A DNA stretch of 64,000 nt from Pararge aegeria (GCF_905163445.1 NC_053201.1:2552001-2616000); one strand, 5' to 3'. Numbered from the stretch's first letter, positions 1 through 11,644 are shown. Numbers and translations: made by a program. Notes: generated by a model from the letters alone, not told the origin.

Positions 1-365
1 AAACTTATCGAGTCATAAATAATTTAATCATTTAAAATACCTTTTTGACCGTTAATTAGTTGAGGTTTTCTGCTGTGCTGTAAAAAACAATAATTATTTT
101 TTGTCTCCCCCTTATCGCTCTTACTGCGGCCGCTTTTTTAAAGCAGGTCGTGGCCGTAGGGTTTCACCTTGCATCTTACAAACCCTCGGTAATATTTTAA
201 ACATATCGTAATGAAATCGGAAGGAAAAATTAGAGTTTTTGTCATTCATTCTGGCTTTATGGGGTTTGGCGTCTCGCGTTTGATATTAAAATTTATCAGA
301 TTCTGGTAATGCTATATTCGCAAAATCCTTCCTGTTTACTTTGATTTTGAGATTGGCTTTACTTC
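1..365. other. AT-rich DNA, no feature recognised
   Basis: No coding signal, known repeat or strong hairpin was seen here. A short GC-rich patch near 125-160 contains a NotI-like site but nothing else readable. Confidence 0.4.
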
Positions 366-590
366 ATCATCATCAAGGCTATAAAAGTCCACTGCTGGAA
401 TAAAGGTCTCTTCAATGGGTCGGTTTACCGATAATCGGGATGGGTTGGTGATCGCAATACATGGTAGTAGTAGCACCGAGAACGCTGCTGCCCGATCTCC
501 TTTATATTTTCTTAGTCGCCTCGTATGAAACCCGCGGCAAGAGGAGGGGTGATGACATCTGTATTGTAATCTGACGTCACCACACGATTT
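366..590 (-). mobile_element. LINE 3' fragment, minus strand
   Basis: The left end reads, on the minus strand, as the terminal part of an RTE-type ORF2 ending (CAGCAGTGGAC-like) plus a GATGATGATG tail. The rest (about 500-590) resembles a lepidopteran LINE 3' region with the phrase GTCGCCTC, an ACCCGCGG-like stretch and CACCACACG. The two parts may be separate insertions. Diverged; clade not certain. Confidence 0.5.
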
Positions 591-738
591 TTTTCATTAT
601 TAAACTATGACTTTAATTTAATTTGGTGATAAGTGATGATGCAGCCTATGATTTAAGCAGGCTTAACCTTTTAATAGTAGTCATATTAGTTTTTTTTTTT
701 AATTTATTGTACTATTCGTTTTTCTTTTTAGTTTTCCT

Positions 739-882
739 AATCTTAAGGTTGCCTGGCAGAGATCGCTACTTAGCGATAAGGCCGCCTTTTGTATCCTGCT
801 TCATTTTTCATGTGTATGTTCTTTTTTTTTTCTCGGTTTTCTGAGTGGTGTACAAATAAAGAGTATAAATAAATAAATTGTT
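739..882 (+). mobile_element. LINE-D 3' end
   Basis: Starts with AAGGTTGCCTGGCAGAGATC, carries the hairpin-like GCTACTTAGCGATAAGGCCGCC, and ends with GTGGTGTACAAATAAA and an A-rich tail. The same block recurs at 25632, 26557, 46235, 61012 (minus) and 63832 (minus). It is the 3' untranslated end of a 5'-truncated non-LTR retrotransposon, probably jockey-like (inference). A small SINE-F scrap lies just before it at about 632-668. Confidence 0.75.
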
Positions 883-1064
883 CAAAATAAATTTTAACAA
901 ACATTTTCCAACATAATTAGCCTTTCCCTTAGAAACTATGCGTTTATGGTGAGGATGGGGGGTCGCAAGTATATATCTTTATGAATATGCTACTTAATCA
1001 AAATGTAAATGTAACTTATTCTTAATGTGAATCATTTAGACAATCTTAATCGAACAGTGGCATT

Positions 1065-1150
1065 TTTTTAGTAGAGAACCCATACCTCTAATGGGTTTTC
1101 TGTGCGGCGTCGTATAGGAACAATAATTGACTTGGTGGCACGTCATCTCC
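1065..1150 (-). mobile_element. SINE-F body fragment
   Basis: CCCATACCTCTAATGGGTTT followed by a GCGGCGTCGTA-like stretch matches the middle of the longer SINE-F copies at 31040 and 41428. Both ends are missing. Confidence 0.5.
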
Positions 1151-1517
1151 GTGGTAGTTAGAGCTAAGGTACCTCAAACATATTACTTCATAAACAAAAC
1201 TTTGGCGTAACAAGATGAAGAAAAATCTTTTCAAAAATTTTATCTTTCACCTCATTCTACGTTTGTAGAAAAAACTACACTAACAATAGAAAAAAGGTAT
1301 TTAATATATTCAAAGTATTATTATAACGCATTAATAATCTAGTTATCTCATTATTGGACAACCAAGTTTTACTTAACATTTAAACTTGAGATTTTTGTAC
1401 AGTTGAATCAATGTATCTAATCACCGGAATGAGCCCGAAGACTTTGATAATTGAAAGTGTACACCGTCGAACCTTTTTTGACATTCTAAAATGTGGCTAT
1501 AGCCAACTTTAGACAAA

Positions 1518-1608
1518 AAGCCATTAACCCAAAGAAGAAGAAGAGCTAATTTCAGTCACTACGGAAAGCCATAAATCAAAAGAAGAAGAAGAAGAAGCTA
1601 ACTTCAGT
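1518..1608. repeat. Imperfect tandem duplication with (GAA)n
   Basis: Two units of about 40 bp (AAGCCATTAACCC... and AAAGCCATAAATC...), each carrying an AAGAAGAAG run and ending in AGCTAA-TTCAG, lie about 10 bp apart. Confidence 0.6.
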
Positions 1609-2856
1609 GTGTTGGTTTATTGTGAGTGTGCGCGCGCATCGTAAAAATGTACTCTCATCATTTTTCCCTAACGCGCCAAAACAAGTACTTAAAACTTCCA
1701 TAAATCATTCACAACTATAGTACAATTTTATTGTAGTTGAAGTTAATTAATTCTTAAGGCGCGTAGACAACCCTTCGCTGCCACCTGCAGTCATGGGAAT
1801 GCGCACCGACAATGGAGGTTTCTAAAGGGTCATCTATGGGATGCTTTCACCGTGGCTTAACCGCAATATCGAGGATCTTATTCTAAGAAAAAGTAGCATA
1901 CAATCTGAAATATCCATTACCAATAGATTAAAAACTGTCGAACAGTATGAAAACATTTTCTATTCCTGTACACTTTTACATATAATCAAACAACCTTTAT
2001 AAAGGATAACAAATCTAATAAAAGTGACAAAAACAAATCATGGCGTCAAAACATACTCGAATTCCTTTACGGAAATGTTGACAGGATTCTAATTAATGCC
2101 ATCTGCAATCAGCGGATATTAAGCGTTCGCGCGAACCCTCCAAAACTCAAAGATGCAGTGACACCGGCTTTTTCATAAATAAAAAAAAGGATTAACGTTA
2201 AAAAGTCGAAAAACTCCATCCACTTCGAGTTAATGATACGGTATGGCGAGAGACGTAAAACAAAGGTTCGGCCGCCTATTACACCGTCGCGAACGATAAA
2301 GAGCCTACTAGATTTAGCTAGCGATTTAATCTTTACAATTTAACCTTCGAATATGCAAAGTTCTGTGGTAACTGGTAAGTTTTCGCTGGACACTTGAAGA
2401 AGAGCGTAGATTTGCAGTATTGGTTATGTCAATATTTTATGACATAATCATTGACAGGACTTCCAACAACTTTTTTAAAGCAGGCTACCGTTAGAAAAAT
2501 TTGTTTACTAAAACCCAAAGTAAATTTATTTATTAAAATGAACGAAATAAATCTCTCCTTAAAATATTTTTTTAATAATTTATATTTAACATTTTTTTAG
2601 ACATGCAAATTAATACTAATAACTGGATCTTTGTATTAGAAGACTCATCAGTGATAAGTGGATATACGATGTATGTCTATAAAGATGGAAAAAGCATACA
2701 TATATAACGTTATTCTACAAAACATATATCAGAGAGTATATAACACATAACCATATTTTATGAAATATTCCATCAAGTTTTGCCCTAGCGACGATTCACT
2801 TCTAGCTGTATAGATAGCTCTTAATTAGCAGTATAGATATAATATACTCGTATATC

Positions 2857-3116
2857 GACGGCCGATTGGTGCAGTAGGCAGTGACCCTGCTTTCTGAGTC
2901 CAAGGCCGTGGGTTCGATTCCCACAACTGGAAAATGTTTCTGTGATGAATATGAATGTTTTTCAGTGCCTGTATGTTTATCTGTATTTTATGTATATTAT
3001 TCTTAAAATTATTCATCAGTCACCTTAGTATCCATAATACAAGCTACGCTTACTTTGGGGCTAAATGACGATGTGTGTATTGTTTTGTCGTAATATATTT
3101 ATTTATTTATTTATTA
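2857..3116 (+). mobile_element. SINE-A, near full length
   Basis: The tRNA-derived head begins GACGGCCGATTGG. It has a Pol III A-box-like TTGGTGCAGTAGGCAG and a good B box GGTTCGATTCC (2911-2921). The body follows (TTTTTCAGTGCCTG, ATTCATCAGTCACCTTAGTA, CTACGCTTACTTTGGGGCTA) and ends in a (TTTA)n tail. About 20 related copies occur in this window. Non-autonomous, presumably mobilised by a LINE with a matching tail. Confidence 0.9.
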
Positions 3117-4266
3117 TGTATATATCTATACTGCAAATCAAGATTGAATAAACATACACAGATTTATGAAATAAGTAAGCTACTTAGGCATGATAGGCAC
3201 GAAAGGTGTGTCAACGGATCAAACTTTGCTGAACATACTTACACATTTACACATTTTGAGACCTTTCCCTAACTGGCTCGTTGACGTTTGTTTCGGTGTA
3301 ACACGCTCCCACCGAAAACTTCAAGGTTCGCTTGAGACCTCTTCTTGGGATGTCTCGATTTTTACTTTATTTTCGATCCGTTTTTCCTCCAGCTAAAACC
3401 GTCAGCCGTCTAGCCTGATTCTTATGGTCTTGCTATCGACTCTAAGGACTTTGTACCGTTATTTGTTTTTTAGCCTTCTTCATAAGAGGTTTTAAAAGTC
3501 AAACACAAAGCCCGCGAAATCCACAAACGTAGGTATAAAAAGGCTATGCGCAAAGCATTGTTTTCGATGCTGCATGAGACTCTCATTACTCCCACTTATG
3601 TAGAGATATAGTTTTAGGTGTATACTTATTTTCATTCAAATGTAGTACTTGTTAGATGACAGTTTAGTATTTTGGTGACGGAAATCATCTTTTGTTTCCG
3701 TAACCAAACTTTTCTGGAGCTACTTTATCCGGTCTATCACAACTTATAAAAAAGAAATTATCAAAGCTTACGACTGAAAATATTGAATGGTTACAAGAAT
3801 TCGTTCAATTCAATTTGTTTATTTGCCGATTGGTTATACATTGTTGGTAGATAAAATATAAGGACAAACAATACGCCTTAGATGGCAAGCAAAAAATATA
3901 TATGTTCTTACAATTATTCCTACTTACTATAGTAATACTATCTTAAATCAATCCACATTATTAAAATAAGAATCAAATGTAAGACTGTTATCAAGATTAC
4001 AAATATCTTATCTATTATTATTCATGTCAAATTATACTATCACTGTAAATGTCAAAACTATAATATTGTGTCTGTTAAATATTCTTGGATGGTATAATAA
4101 CATTTTTCAATAAGATTTTTTTTTTAATTTTTCCTTTTACGGCACATTTTTCGAATCCGCTTCGGATATACGTAGCATACGGCGATCAAAATCACTGGCG
4201 ATATTACCAAATTCATATTGACGACGACTTTTAATAGTACCTATTATATAGTATATTATATTTATA
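3117..4266. other. AT-rich spacer, nothing recognised
   Basis: Short open frames only. A TATAAAA at 3534 has no initiator or exon downstream. No repeat family of this window was recognised. Confidence 0.4.
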
Positions 4267-4496
4267 GCATGAATGTTTTTCAGTGTCTGGGTGTTTATAT
4301 GTATATTCCTAAGAATATTCTTAGGAATATACATATAAACACCCAAACACTGAAAAACATTACATAAATACTAATATTTATGTATATTATTCATAAAAAT
4401 ATTTATCAGTCACCTTAGTACCCATAACACAAGCTAAGCTTACTTTGGGGCTAGATGGCGATGTGTGTATTGTCGTAGTATGTTTATTTATTTATA
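4267..4496 (+). mobile_element. SINE-A, headless and rearranged
   Basis: Lacks the tRNA head. The middle (GAATGTTTTTCAGTGTCTGG) is followed by its own inverted copy (see palindrome 4272-4361). The normal 3' body then resumes (TTCATAAAAATATTTATCAG, GGGGCTAGATGGCGATG) and ends in a TTTATTTA tail. Confidence 0.85.
4272..4361. repeat. 90-bp near-perfect palindrome inside SINE-A
   Basis: Two 45-bp arms meet with no spacer at AAGAATATTCTT (centre between 4316 and 4317). I find a single mismatch (GTCTGG against CCAAAC). It could arise by snap-back during reverse transcription or by hairpin repair. Confidence 0.9.
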
Positions 4497-4628
4497 TTCA
4501 TTGTTATAAATAATGCGAATTAATTTTTTTTTAATTAGAAGTACTTCTGCCCCTCTCAAGCGAGGGTGAAGACCCCCTTTAGAGATGACCACCGTTCTCT
4601 TGTAGTTAAATTCGCCTAATTTGCATTA

Positions 4629-4690
4629 AATAAGAGGCTATTAAATTTTAAACTATTACCCATTAGTTTAAAATTGAATAGCCTCTTATT
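4629..4690. repeat. Long stem-loop, 27-bp arms
   Basis: Arms AATAAGAGGCTATT... (4629-4655) and ...AATAGCCTCTTATT (4664-4690) pair with one mismatch across an 8-nt loop. It may be a foldback MITE remnant or a hairpin transcript. No matching copy was noticed elsewhere in the window. Confidence 0.8.
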
Positions 4691-4917
4691 AGTGGTTAAT
4701 AAGTAATTTCGAACGCGTTCAGTCAATCCGTTCGAATATGGGAATTTTGTGTACTGTGTAGAGCGCCATTTTTTTTAATATATTTTACGGATATCGACCT
4801 TTCAGTGATCACTAGATAGAATTAATCCTGGTTGGCTTTATTGAGGTCAAAAGTTAACAATTCCGATAAAAATATAAAACAAGATGCCCAAATAACCGTG
4901 GGATATGCCCAAATAAA

Positions 4918-5186
4918 TAGGAACGTGGGGTCCAGAGGCACGAGCTCTTTTCAAAGAACTATCGAAAAGGGTTATCGAGTCTACCGGTGCAGTGATCCTA
5001 GAGCGGGCAGTTACCTACCTTGGCCAACGAATTAGTTTGGCCAACCAAAGGGGCAATGCTGCCAGCATCTTAGGAACTGTACCTCGCTGCGGTGGTTTCG
5101 AAGACGTTTTAGATTTTATATTATTTTAGTTTTAAATAGTTTATTTTAGGTTATATTAATAAAAAAAATATTCTAAAGAATAAATA
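4918..5186 (+). pseudogene. Non-LTR retrotransposon ORF2 C-terminal end, decayed
   Basis: Reads in shifted frames as ...GPEARALFKELSK... and ...GNAASILGTVPRCGG..., closely like the better copy ending at 52362. Short insertions break the frame (a GCAG duplication and a duplicated ACCT). An AATAAATAA-type 3' end follows. 5'-truncated retrotransposon copy. Confidence 0.75.
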
Positions 5187-5707
5187 AATGCTATTTAGAT
5201 GCCCAATGAAACATTATTATTATAATCGCAAGTGAAATTGCGTAAGACTAAGAGAATTACGTAGAAATGCTCATCGCACTGTTATTATAAATAAACCGTG
5301 TGCACATTCATTTCGTATAACAGTACCTACCCGTAAATGTAGGAAAGCACTGGGCTCTCAAGTTACAAGCGGGCGGACAGAGTGACGTTGTTATAAATAA
5401 GATAGAGATCGGGATGTATGGTGAGGTAATTGTAGAACGTAAGTTTTATAATAATTAATTGGATAAAAATTAAATCCTTTTAATAATTTTGATCACGAAG
5501 AATTATAAGCGCCTGGTAGTTTATAATAAGTATAAGCTATCCGCGACATATAACTTCAGAAAACAAAAATATATTTAAACTTTCAATTAAGTGTACATTA
5601 TTCTACTAGTAAAGCACTTTCATTTGTGGCGGCTATCTTGTGCCGATTTTGCTCACACAGCTATCACTCACTTACGAATTAACTATCATTAACCCGGCTA
5701 TAATTTC
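5187..5707. other. AT-rich spacer
   Basis: No gene or repeat family recognised. Confidence 0.35.
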
Positions 5708-5886
5708 ACCCGGCTAAGTTTGTTGTGGGCTTCTTTAGTTCGCAGCTTTAGTTTTTAGTTTACGAATGTGGTTATCGCCATCATCTCACTACCGTGTAAT
5801 TCTTATGTACGCATCAAAAGTGCCACCTATGGGCCGGGCCTACTTGAATAAAGATATTTTTGACTTTGACTTTGACTTTGACTTTA
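5708..5886 (+). mobile_element. LINE-G 3' end with (TTTGAC)n tail
   Basis: Begins ACCCGGCTAAGTTTGTTGTG, contains TGTACGCATCAAAAGTGCCA and GAATAAAGATATTTTTGACT, and ends in TTTGAC repeats. Related copies lie at 19575, 23589, 31107, 45290 (minus), 52712 (minus), 53352 (minus) and 61800. The tandem tail suggests a CR1-like LINE 3' end (inference). Confidence 0.8.
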
Positions 5887-6138
5887 TCAATCAAAGAAAA
5901 CGAAACCAAAATCGGTTCGTCCGTTCGGGAATTACGATGTCACAGATAGACACACACAAAGACACATGAAACGGGGTTTAAAAACTGGTCTGTTTTAAAC
6001 AAGTTTTGTTTCTACGACCCACCGCGTTGCATCACTCCCCCATTTATTCGACTCAGAAGGGTCGTAACATGATCAGTCAATAATTTTCCTCAAGAATTGG
6101 GCTATCAAATACATAAAAGATTTTCAAATCAGAATTTG

Positions 6139-6275
6139 AAATGTGCGTGTGGAGTCCACCAACTCGCACTGGGCAAGCGTGGTGGAACGGCCTCAACCCT
6201 TCTAATTGTGGGAGGACACCCGTGCCATGTAGTAGGCCGATATGGGTTGGATATGATCATGAAGATATGATCGTG
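6139..6275 (+). mobile_element. SINE-H 3' body
   Basis: GTGTGGAGTCCACCAACTCG, GCGTGGTGGAACGGCC and GTGGGAGGACACCCGTGCC are the conserved 3' half of SINE-H. The tRNA-like head is missing. Confidence 0.75.
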
Positions 6276-8103
6276 ATATTGAAAAATCTTCAAATCATTT
6301 GAGCATTACAGTGTAACCAAAATCAGAACTGCACTTAAGATATCATAGGAACCGTGTAGGTTTACGTAAGGAATTCTCTTGCTACGTTATCGATGGAACA
6401 ACTCATATAAATACTTACATACATACATTGATAATGATAATAAAATTGAGGAAAGCAATAAATCTAGGGATAGTTCAAACCATAATTGTAATTATTTTAC
6501 ACATTAGATACGGTAAGACTCTCGACTTTGCCGATTTAATGTTAAAAATACTTTTGGGTTTACTACCGACAACTTTTTCTGCGTATTATTTCTCTGATTA
6601 TTTCTCTCCGTCTCCAGAAACCAAACATTCAAGCTAAGCTAATTCAAGTTAAAATACAAGTTTTATGGACAGTAGTTGTTAAATATCATGAAAACGAAGG
6701 ACTTTCTAACAAATTTTCAAATTTCAGTTTATCCAGTATATTTAAAAAAACAAAAAGTCCGAATGCCAAATTTAATAGATATCTTTAAAATATAAGATTT
6801 TAATTAAAATTTTCTCCCCCATTTAACCCGCTTAATTTAAAAATCCTGGCTTAATCTATCGTTCTAGCAATCTAGAGAGGTTTGTTTTTTTTATAATCAT
6901 ACCATCCACATTGAGAAGGGTTTAAGCCGTATTCCACCATGCCCTCTGCGGATTTCTGGACACTAAACGCCGCGCCGTTGAGAACTTTATAGAGGAATCT
7001 CAGGCGTGCATGTTTCCTCGCGATTAATTTCTACGTTCAACCATTCGGGCTGTAGGTTGTCTGTCAGTCACAAAGCGTTCTATAGTTAAAGAGTTTAAGT
7101 TAAGCTTAGTTCAAAGCTGGTTTTCCCAGTATGTAAATTTTCTCAAGCGTCACCATGATCTGTACAAACCGCGTCGCATTACACGAAATCCACCACAGCA
7201 AAGCCCATCACTAGGTACATAAAACCCAAACACTTCAGCCATCTAATATTTTACAAGATCATTCTCCATTTGCTTTTCCACCCTTCTTGAGCTTGCTTTT
7301 TTATATTTTTCCTTTTCCTTTAGCAACTTGTTTTCATTTTTTGCCAGCGTCTCGGATGATTGCTCCGTCGCGTTCAAGTGGTCGTCTCGTTGGATTCTGT
7401 GCTCTTTTTAATCCCTTATCCTGGAGGTGGCGAGGGCGATATTTAAATGAGTCAGCTTACCTGACTTGAGACGGTTTTATCAAAATCTTGAATTCTTGTA
7501 CATATTCATTTGTGTCTTTGTTTCCTGCAGACCGCTGTGTTCTGAAGAGTTGATAGATACGACAAGTTGTGACTATACTAAGTAGTGCTTCAAATAATAT
7601 AGCAAACGCAAATGACAGTTCGTTTTTTAAAAAATATAAAAGGGATCTACCCATTCATTTTTGTTTTTGTTTTTTGCAAAACGAACTTAACTAAATTTGA
7701 AATTTGATTTCAAGTACCAATGTGTTATTGTTTTAACAGAATTTTAAATTATAATCGTCAGAAAAAGCTTTTAGAAACATTAGGTTGTTTTAAGAGAACT
7801 GTCGAAGATGCAACAGAAGCAATAAAATAAAAAAAATCCTTAAAACAAAAACCAGTAGATTCTTGCTTATTAAAAATCTGCCATAGTCAAATTATGTGAC
7901 AAAAAATTAAACCAATTTATTTTGCAGGTGCTTTTGATATGGATTTTTTAAAATATGTTTTGATACTTTGATGTTATATGGAAAAAGGACAGTAAACCAT
8001 TCGATAATTATAACCATTTGCTCATAATGTAATGGTAAATAACATAGCCACGAAAATAATATCGATAAAAATATCAGACTGCACTTTTAAAAATCGGATT
8101 CAA
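6276..8103. other. AT-rich spacer with one diverged SINE-H scrap
   Basis: A much-diverged minus-strand SINE-H body may lie at 6922-7022 (ATTCCACCATGCCC, then GTGCATGTTTCCTCGCGA). Otherwise nothing readable. Confidence 0.35.
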
Positions 8104-8540
8104 AAGACGTAATGCGGGGCGACGGCGGACAAAACGTCGTCAAAAATCACAATCGAAAAAAGTATCCAAAGGTATTAAAATGAGTATTAAAAATAAAAAG
8201 GATCCCCAAGGACCCATGGCGGATCATCCCACCAATTTACTTATGAATATTAAAGTAAGAAACGGATACGGGGGCCCAGAGAACACGGCTAACAAAAAGA
8301 CCCTCCGGTGATCCTTGAAACGAGAAATACATTTTGGCGGATGACAAAACACAAAAGTGGAAAAACTCTTGCACGATTCGCTTTTAATATCTGAGAGTGT
8401 CCTTGGGATGTTTAATTTTGATGTATCCCTTTTGTCCGAAAATGTCCATGAATTATTAAGAATTTTACCTGTACCCACTTCTTTAAAGCTTTTACTGACA
8501 AACGCAAAATTTTATGACAAATCCAAAAATAATAACTGCT
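8104..8540 (+). other. Coding-like remnant, unidentified
   Basis: From about 8109 a plus-strand frame gives a lysine/arginine-rich stretch (RNAGRRRTKRRQKSQSKK) and then ...DPQGPMADHPTNLLMNIK... before a stop at about 8309. The same frame continues past stops with LLHDSLLISESVLGMFNF... to 8539. The density of open frame is higher than in the neighbours, but no family is recognised. It may be a decayed gag-like ORF or chance. Confidence 0.25.
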
Positions 8541-8645
8541 GACAGAAAACCGGGTCACTATTATTTTTAGAACAATTATGACTGACGGTGCCGAAACCAG
8601 GACACTAACAGGTAGGTAAATCTATAAACTACTAAAGCTTCGTTT

Positions 8646-8692
8646 TCTTTGGGGCTAGATGACGATGTGTGTATTGTCATAGTATATTAATT
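8646..8692 (+). mobile_element. SINE-A 3' tail fragment
   Basis: CTTTGGGGCTAGATGACGAT, then GTGTGTATTGTCATAGTATAT: the last 50 bp of SINE-A only. Confidence 0.7.
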
Positions 8693-8804
8693 ATAACTAT
8701 TCATCATTCAGCTTGTTGGAGAAAGAATAATACAACTTCTTCTAAAACCGCTTGAAATAGGCTGAATGTGTTCGCTAAAGAATCAAAGTAACCAACGTAG
8801 AATT

Positions 8805-9235
8805 CAGGGCTGGCCCAATAAAATGAAAGTGGGCTTCAGGGCAATTCTGCATCTCAGTTGACACCAAATCTTAGCTAGATTTGGTGTGCCACTGTGGAAA
8901 TTCAAATAGCTCCCGAACCATTATAATACATTGCGTTTTCTATCTCCTCACCGAGTTGACATGAACTCAGTTGGAAACTTAGTGTTTCAGAATGCAAAGA
9001 ATGGATTTCACAGGTGGCAACAGGCAACATTGCACAGAAACAAGGTAAATTTTGTGTCAACTGAGTGTTTGTCACCTTTGGTGTACATCGTAGTAACATC
9101 AAACATAACTGAAAAAAATAACCAATATACCTTGGATACAATGGCCGTACCTTCTCCGAGATCTTGAATAGGATCCCAGTGACTAGCCTCTATTCTAAGT
9201 ATATCCAAACGTTGACGTCCGATCGATATCAGCTA
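8805..9235. other. Unclassified sequence with small hairpin
   Basis: Begins CAGGGCTGGCCCAA, which resembles an hAT-type end, but no matching opposite end was found. A 10-bp stem (ACACCAAATC/GATTTGGTGT, 8861-8887) lies near the start. Overlapping open frames on both strands (about 8902-9208) match nothing I know. Possibly a diverged transposon. Confidence 0.3.
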
Positions 9236-9258
9236 AAGGCTGTTACGATATCTTCACA

Positions 9259-9765
9259 CTAGCTGTTGCCCGCGTCCTGTTACGGGGTTTTGGTAAAAAT
9301 TGTGATGAACGCGGTATCACCAAAATCCCAAAAATAAACCTATATTTCTCTCCGTGCTTTTAGCTAACTCTATACCGAAAATGAAGTCAATTGGTTGCTT
9401 TGTTAAGGTGTAAAGTAAGAACAAACAAACAAACACACTTTTTTATTTTTATTTAAGTCTCATATTATATTAAATCATTTTTTCTCTCCGTACTCATTCT
9501 CTTCTATTCTCTTCTCGAGCGGGTGAAGATCATTATCTACACCCATGTACCTACACCCAACAATAGAATATCATCATAGTAAATAAAAGCTGTATTTGAC
9601 AGTTTGACAGTTCAAAAATAGGAGTGCTCCGATCGTCACCAAACTTTGCAGGATTACTCGCCAGGTCAATCCGGAAATTCCCTGAAAGTTTTTTTGAAAT
9701 CGGTCCAGTTCGGCGCCTATACGGAACATACCCACTTTCTCTTTTATAAATATAGATTTTGTTTT
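9259..9765 (-). mobile_element. Helitron-like fragments, minus strand
   Basis: CTAGCTGTTGCCCGCG at 9259 is the inverted 3' terminus (GCGGGCAACAGCTAG) of lepidopteran Helitrons. About 9370-9440 and 9600-9765 carry further pieces of this type (AACAAACAAACAAACAC; CTTTTATAAATATAGA, preceded by TTTTTGAAATCGGTCC). Probably two or three fragments, not one element. Confidence 0.5.
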
Positions 9766-10628
9766 TCTTTCCTCTAGAGATGACTGACTATTCTTAGTTT
9801 GGTGTAGTTTCTATTGTAATATGTATCCAATAAGGAAACCTATAAAAAAGCTCTGCTACTGTATCCATCTGTATAATCTAAACACAATAACAGCTAATGC
9901 CATTCCGCAATAACAAGCTGATAGTCAGCAGTAACTTAAACATATCAAAACTTCAACACAACTCTAAACTTTAAATGTATACAATAAAATTACTAATGAA
10001 ACGTAGAACTTTATCGCAGTGAGCGTTCAGGGATCGCATTACGTGAACTTGGAAGGTATTCAATTAGACATGGTTGCAAACGGTTATTGCGTTTCAGTGC
10101 AGATTTTATGTATACACGTATTTGTATGGACTCCCACTATGAATCAGTACAGACAAGAATAGTATTCAGAGACTATAAGAAAATAATCGACGGAAATCTG
10201 GCTAAGACACATGATCCTAAAAGTGACAACATCGTGAGTTTGGGGAAATGAAGAGCATGAATTTTAAAAAAACATTGTTGATTTGTCAATAGTTTGACCA
10301 TAAAGATTGTAAGTTGTGCTTATTTCTGTAAAAGTACGTTAATTTAGCCTATATTTTATCCGACTGATCCATCAACGCAAAGTTAACCACTCGACTGATC
10401 GGATTTAAATTTTGAATACAGGTGGTTTTTAAGCGAAAGATTATAAGCTTATTTTTACAAATTTAGGACTCAACCATTAAACTGATCTTGATGAAATTTT
10501 GCACATTGAATAGCTGATGTACATAAGATACTTTTTCAAAGGATTGTGACGATATTTTTAAAAACTGTCAAAACTTTTTTTTTTCTTGATAGGGGTTTCT
10601 TGTCCCGTTAAGGTTCTAGTGTGTTCAC
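9766..10628. other. AT-rich spacer
   Basis: No gene signal. About 10440-10560 has a weak resemblance to the Helitron interior (TTGATGAAATTTTGCACA). Confidence 0.35.
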
Positions 10629-10820
10629 AAGGTGCGGGAATGGCAAAACTGCACCGGTAAACATAGCGTTGGTCGACCTCCAACGTGGTGGACAGACGAC
10701 ATCAAGTGAGTCCCTGGGAGCTGCTAAAAATAAGCGGCCCAGGAACGTGGATTTTGAAACTCTCTGCAAAAGACTTGTGCAGCGGTGAACGTCAATCGGT
10801 TTAAACGATGGTGATGATGA
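10629..10820 (+). pseudogene. RTE-type LINE ORF2 end, decayed
   Basis: Parallels the intact frame at 26040-26412: a GTGCGGGAATGGCAAAACT stretch, GCGTTGGTCGACC, ACGTGGTGGACAGACGACAT, then a diverged end and a GATGATGA tail. Stops and frameshifts interrupt it. Confidence 0.75.
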
Positions 10821-10888
10821 GATTGAAGTCCAAGGTTTAAAAATATTAAGAGAAAAAAAAATTTGCATCCAGCAAACAATCAACACAG

Positions 10889-10940
10889 TGGCTTCTTTTT
10901 TGTGAAATCGGCTTGTGGCTTCTTTTTGTGAAATCGGCTT
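10889..10940. repeat. Tandem duplication, 26-27 bp unit
   Basis: GTGGCTTCTTTTT(T)GTGAA, continuing ATCGGCTT, occurs twice back to back. Confidence 0.8.
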
Positions 10941-11514
10941 CTTTTAGTTTTAGTCTGTGTGCGTATGTAACAATAATAAGGTGTATTTGTACAATGAAGT
11001 TGGACTGACGAGTCTTGGTCTTCGAGACATTGTGACCTTGGATGGGACAATACAAAATGCGCTTGTATGACCGGTGCATATTAATTTGCGTAAATTGAAA
11101 AATATATTGTGTAGTATTTGAATATTGATTTCTCGGAAACAATAGATAAAATCGCTGATTTTCGGTGATATATTGTGTTGCTCTTTGGTAGGCAGAAAGT
11201 TAGTTGTCCTTTGTATATACCAAGTAAAGCCGTGAATATTATTCTGACGGGACCACGAAATGACAGAACCCTGAACCTCGGACTGACATGGTGGTGTGAA
11301 ACATAACTCATAGATAAAAAAACCAATAGAGACTAGAAAACTAATAACTGTCTCGGTTTTTTTGCTATATTTTGACCAACAGCTTTTCGATATTTTGTTT
11401 CAAAAAACGCAAGCGGCAATATATTAATGGGTCAGCCAATTATATGGTATATAAAAAAAAACAAATGAAGGCTCTGTAGGGAAGCGAGCCAAAAAATTAT
11501 ATATTAAATGTATA
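10941..11514. other. Spacer
   Basis: No gene or recognised repeat. Confidence 0.35.
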
Positions 11515-11522
11515 CTTAATAT

Positions 11523-11644
11523 CAGTGGCGTGCACTTCATACAGGCGCAAAAGCTCTGCTTACCCAAATTTTTTTTATAACTCATAAATGCAGGCATCTT
11601 GCTTCTTTATGCATAACCTGGTCAAAATCCTGTGCACGCCACTG
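11523..11644 (+). mobile_element. hAT-like MITE with 8-bp target duplication
   Basis: Terminal inverted repeats CAGTGGCGTGCAC/GTGCACGCCACTG bound a 122-bp element with no coding capacity. Both flanks read CTTAATAT (11515-11522 and 11645-11652). An 8-bp duplication is the hallmark of the hAT superfamily. Related elements lie at 19209, 45581 and 59353. Confidence 0.92.

Larger units (their letters stand above)
883..2856. other. AT-rich spacer with small repeat scraps
   Basis: No gene signal. Contains a SINE-F fragment (1065-1150), a short tandem duplication (1518-1608) and a second SINE-F-like scrap around 1780-1860 (GGGATGCTTTCACCGTGGCT). The remainder is not assigned. Confidence 0.4.

Noticed and set aside
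2911..2921. SINE-A head as a functional tRNA gene
   Set aside because: B box is good but the acceptor and anticodon arms do not fold and the same head is fused to the SINE body in every full copy.
3534..3540. TATAAAA as promoter
   Set aside because: No initiator at the right distance and no exon follows; common word in AT-rich DNA.
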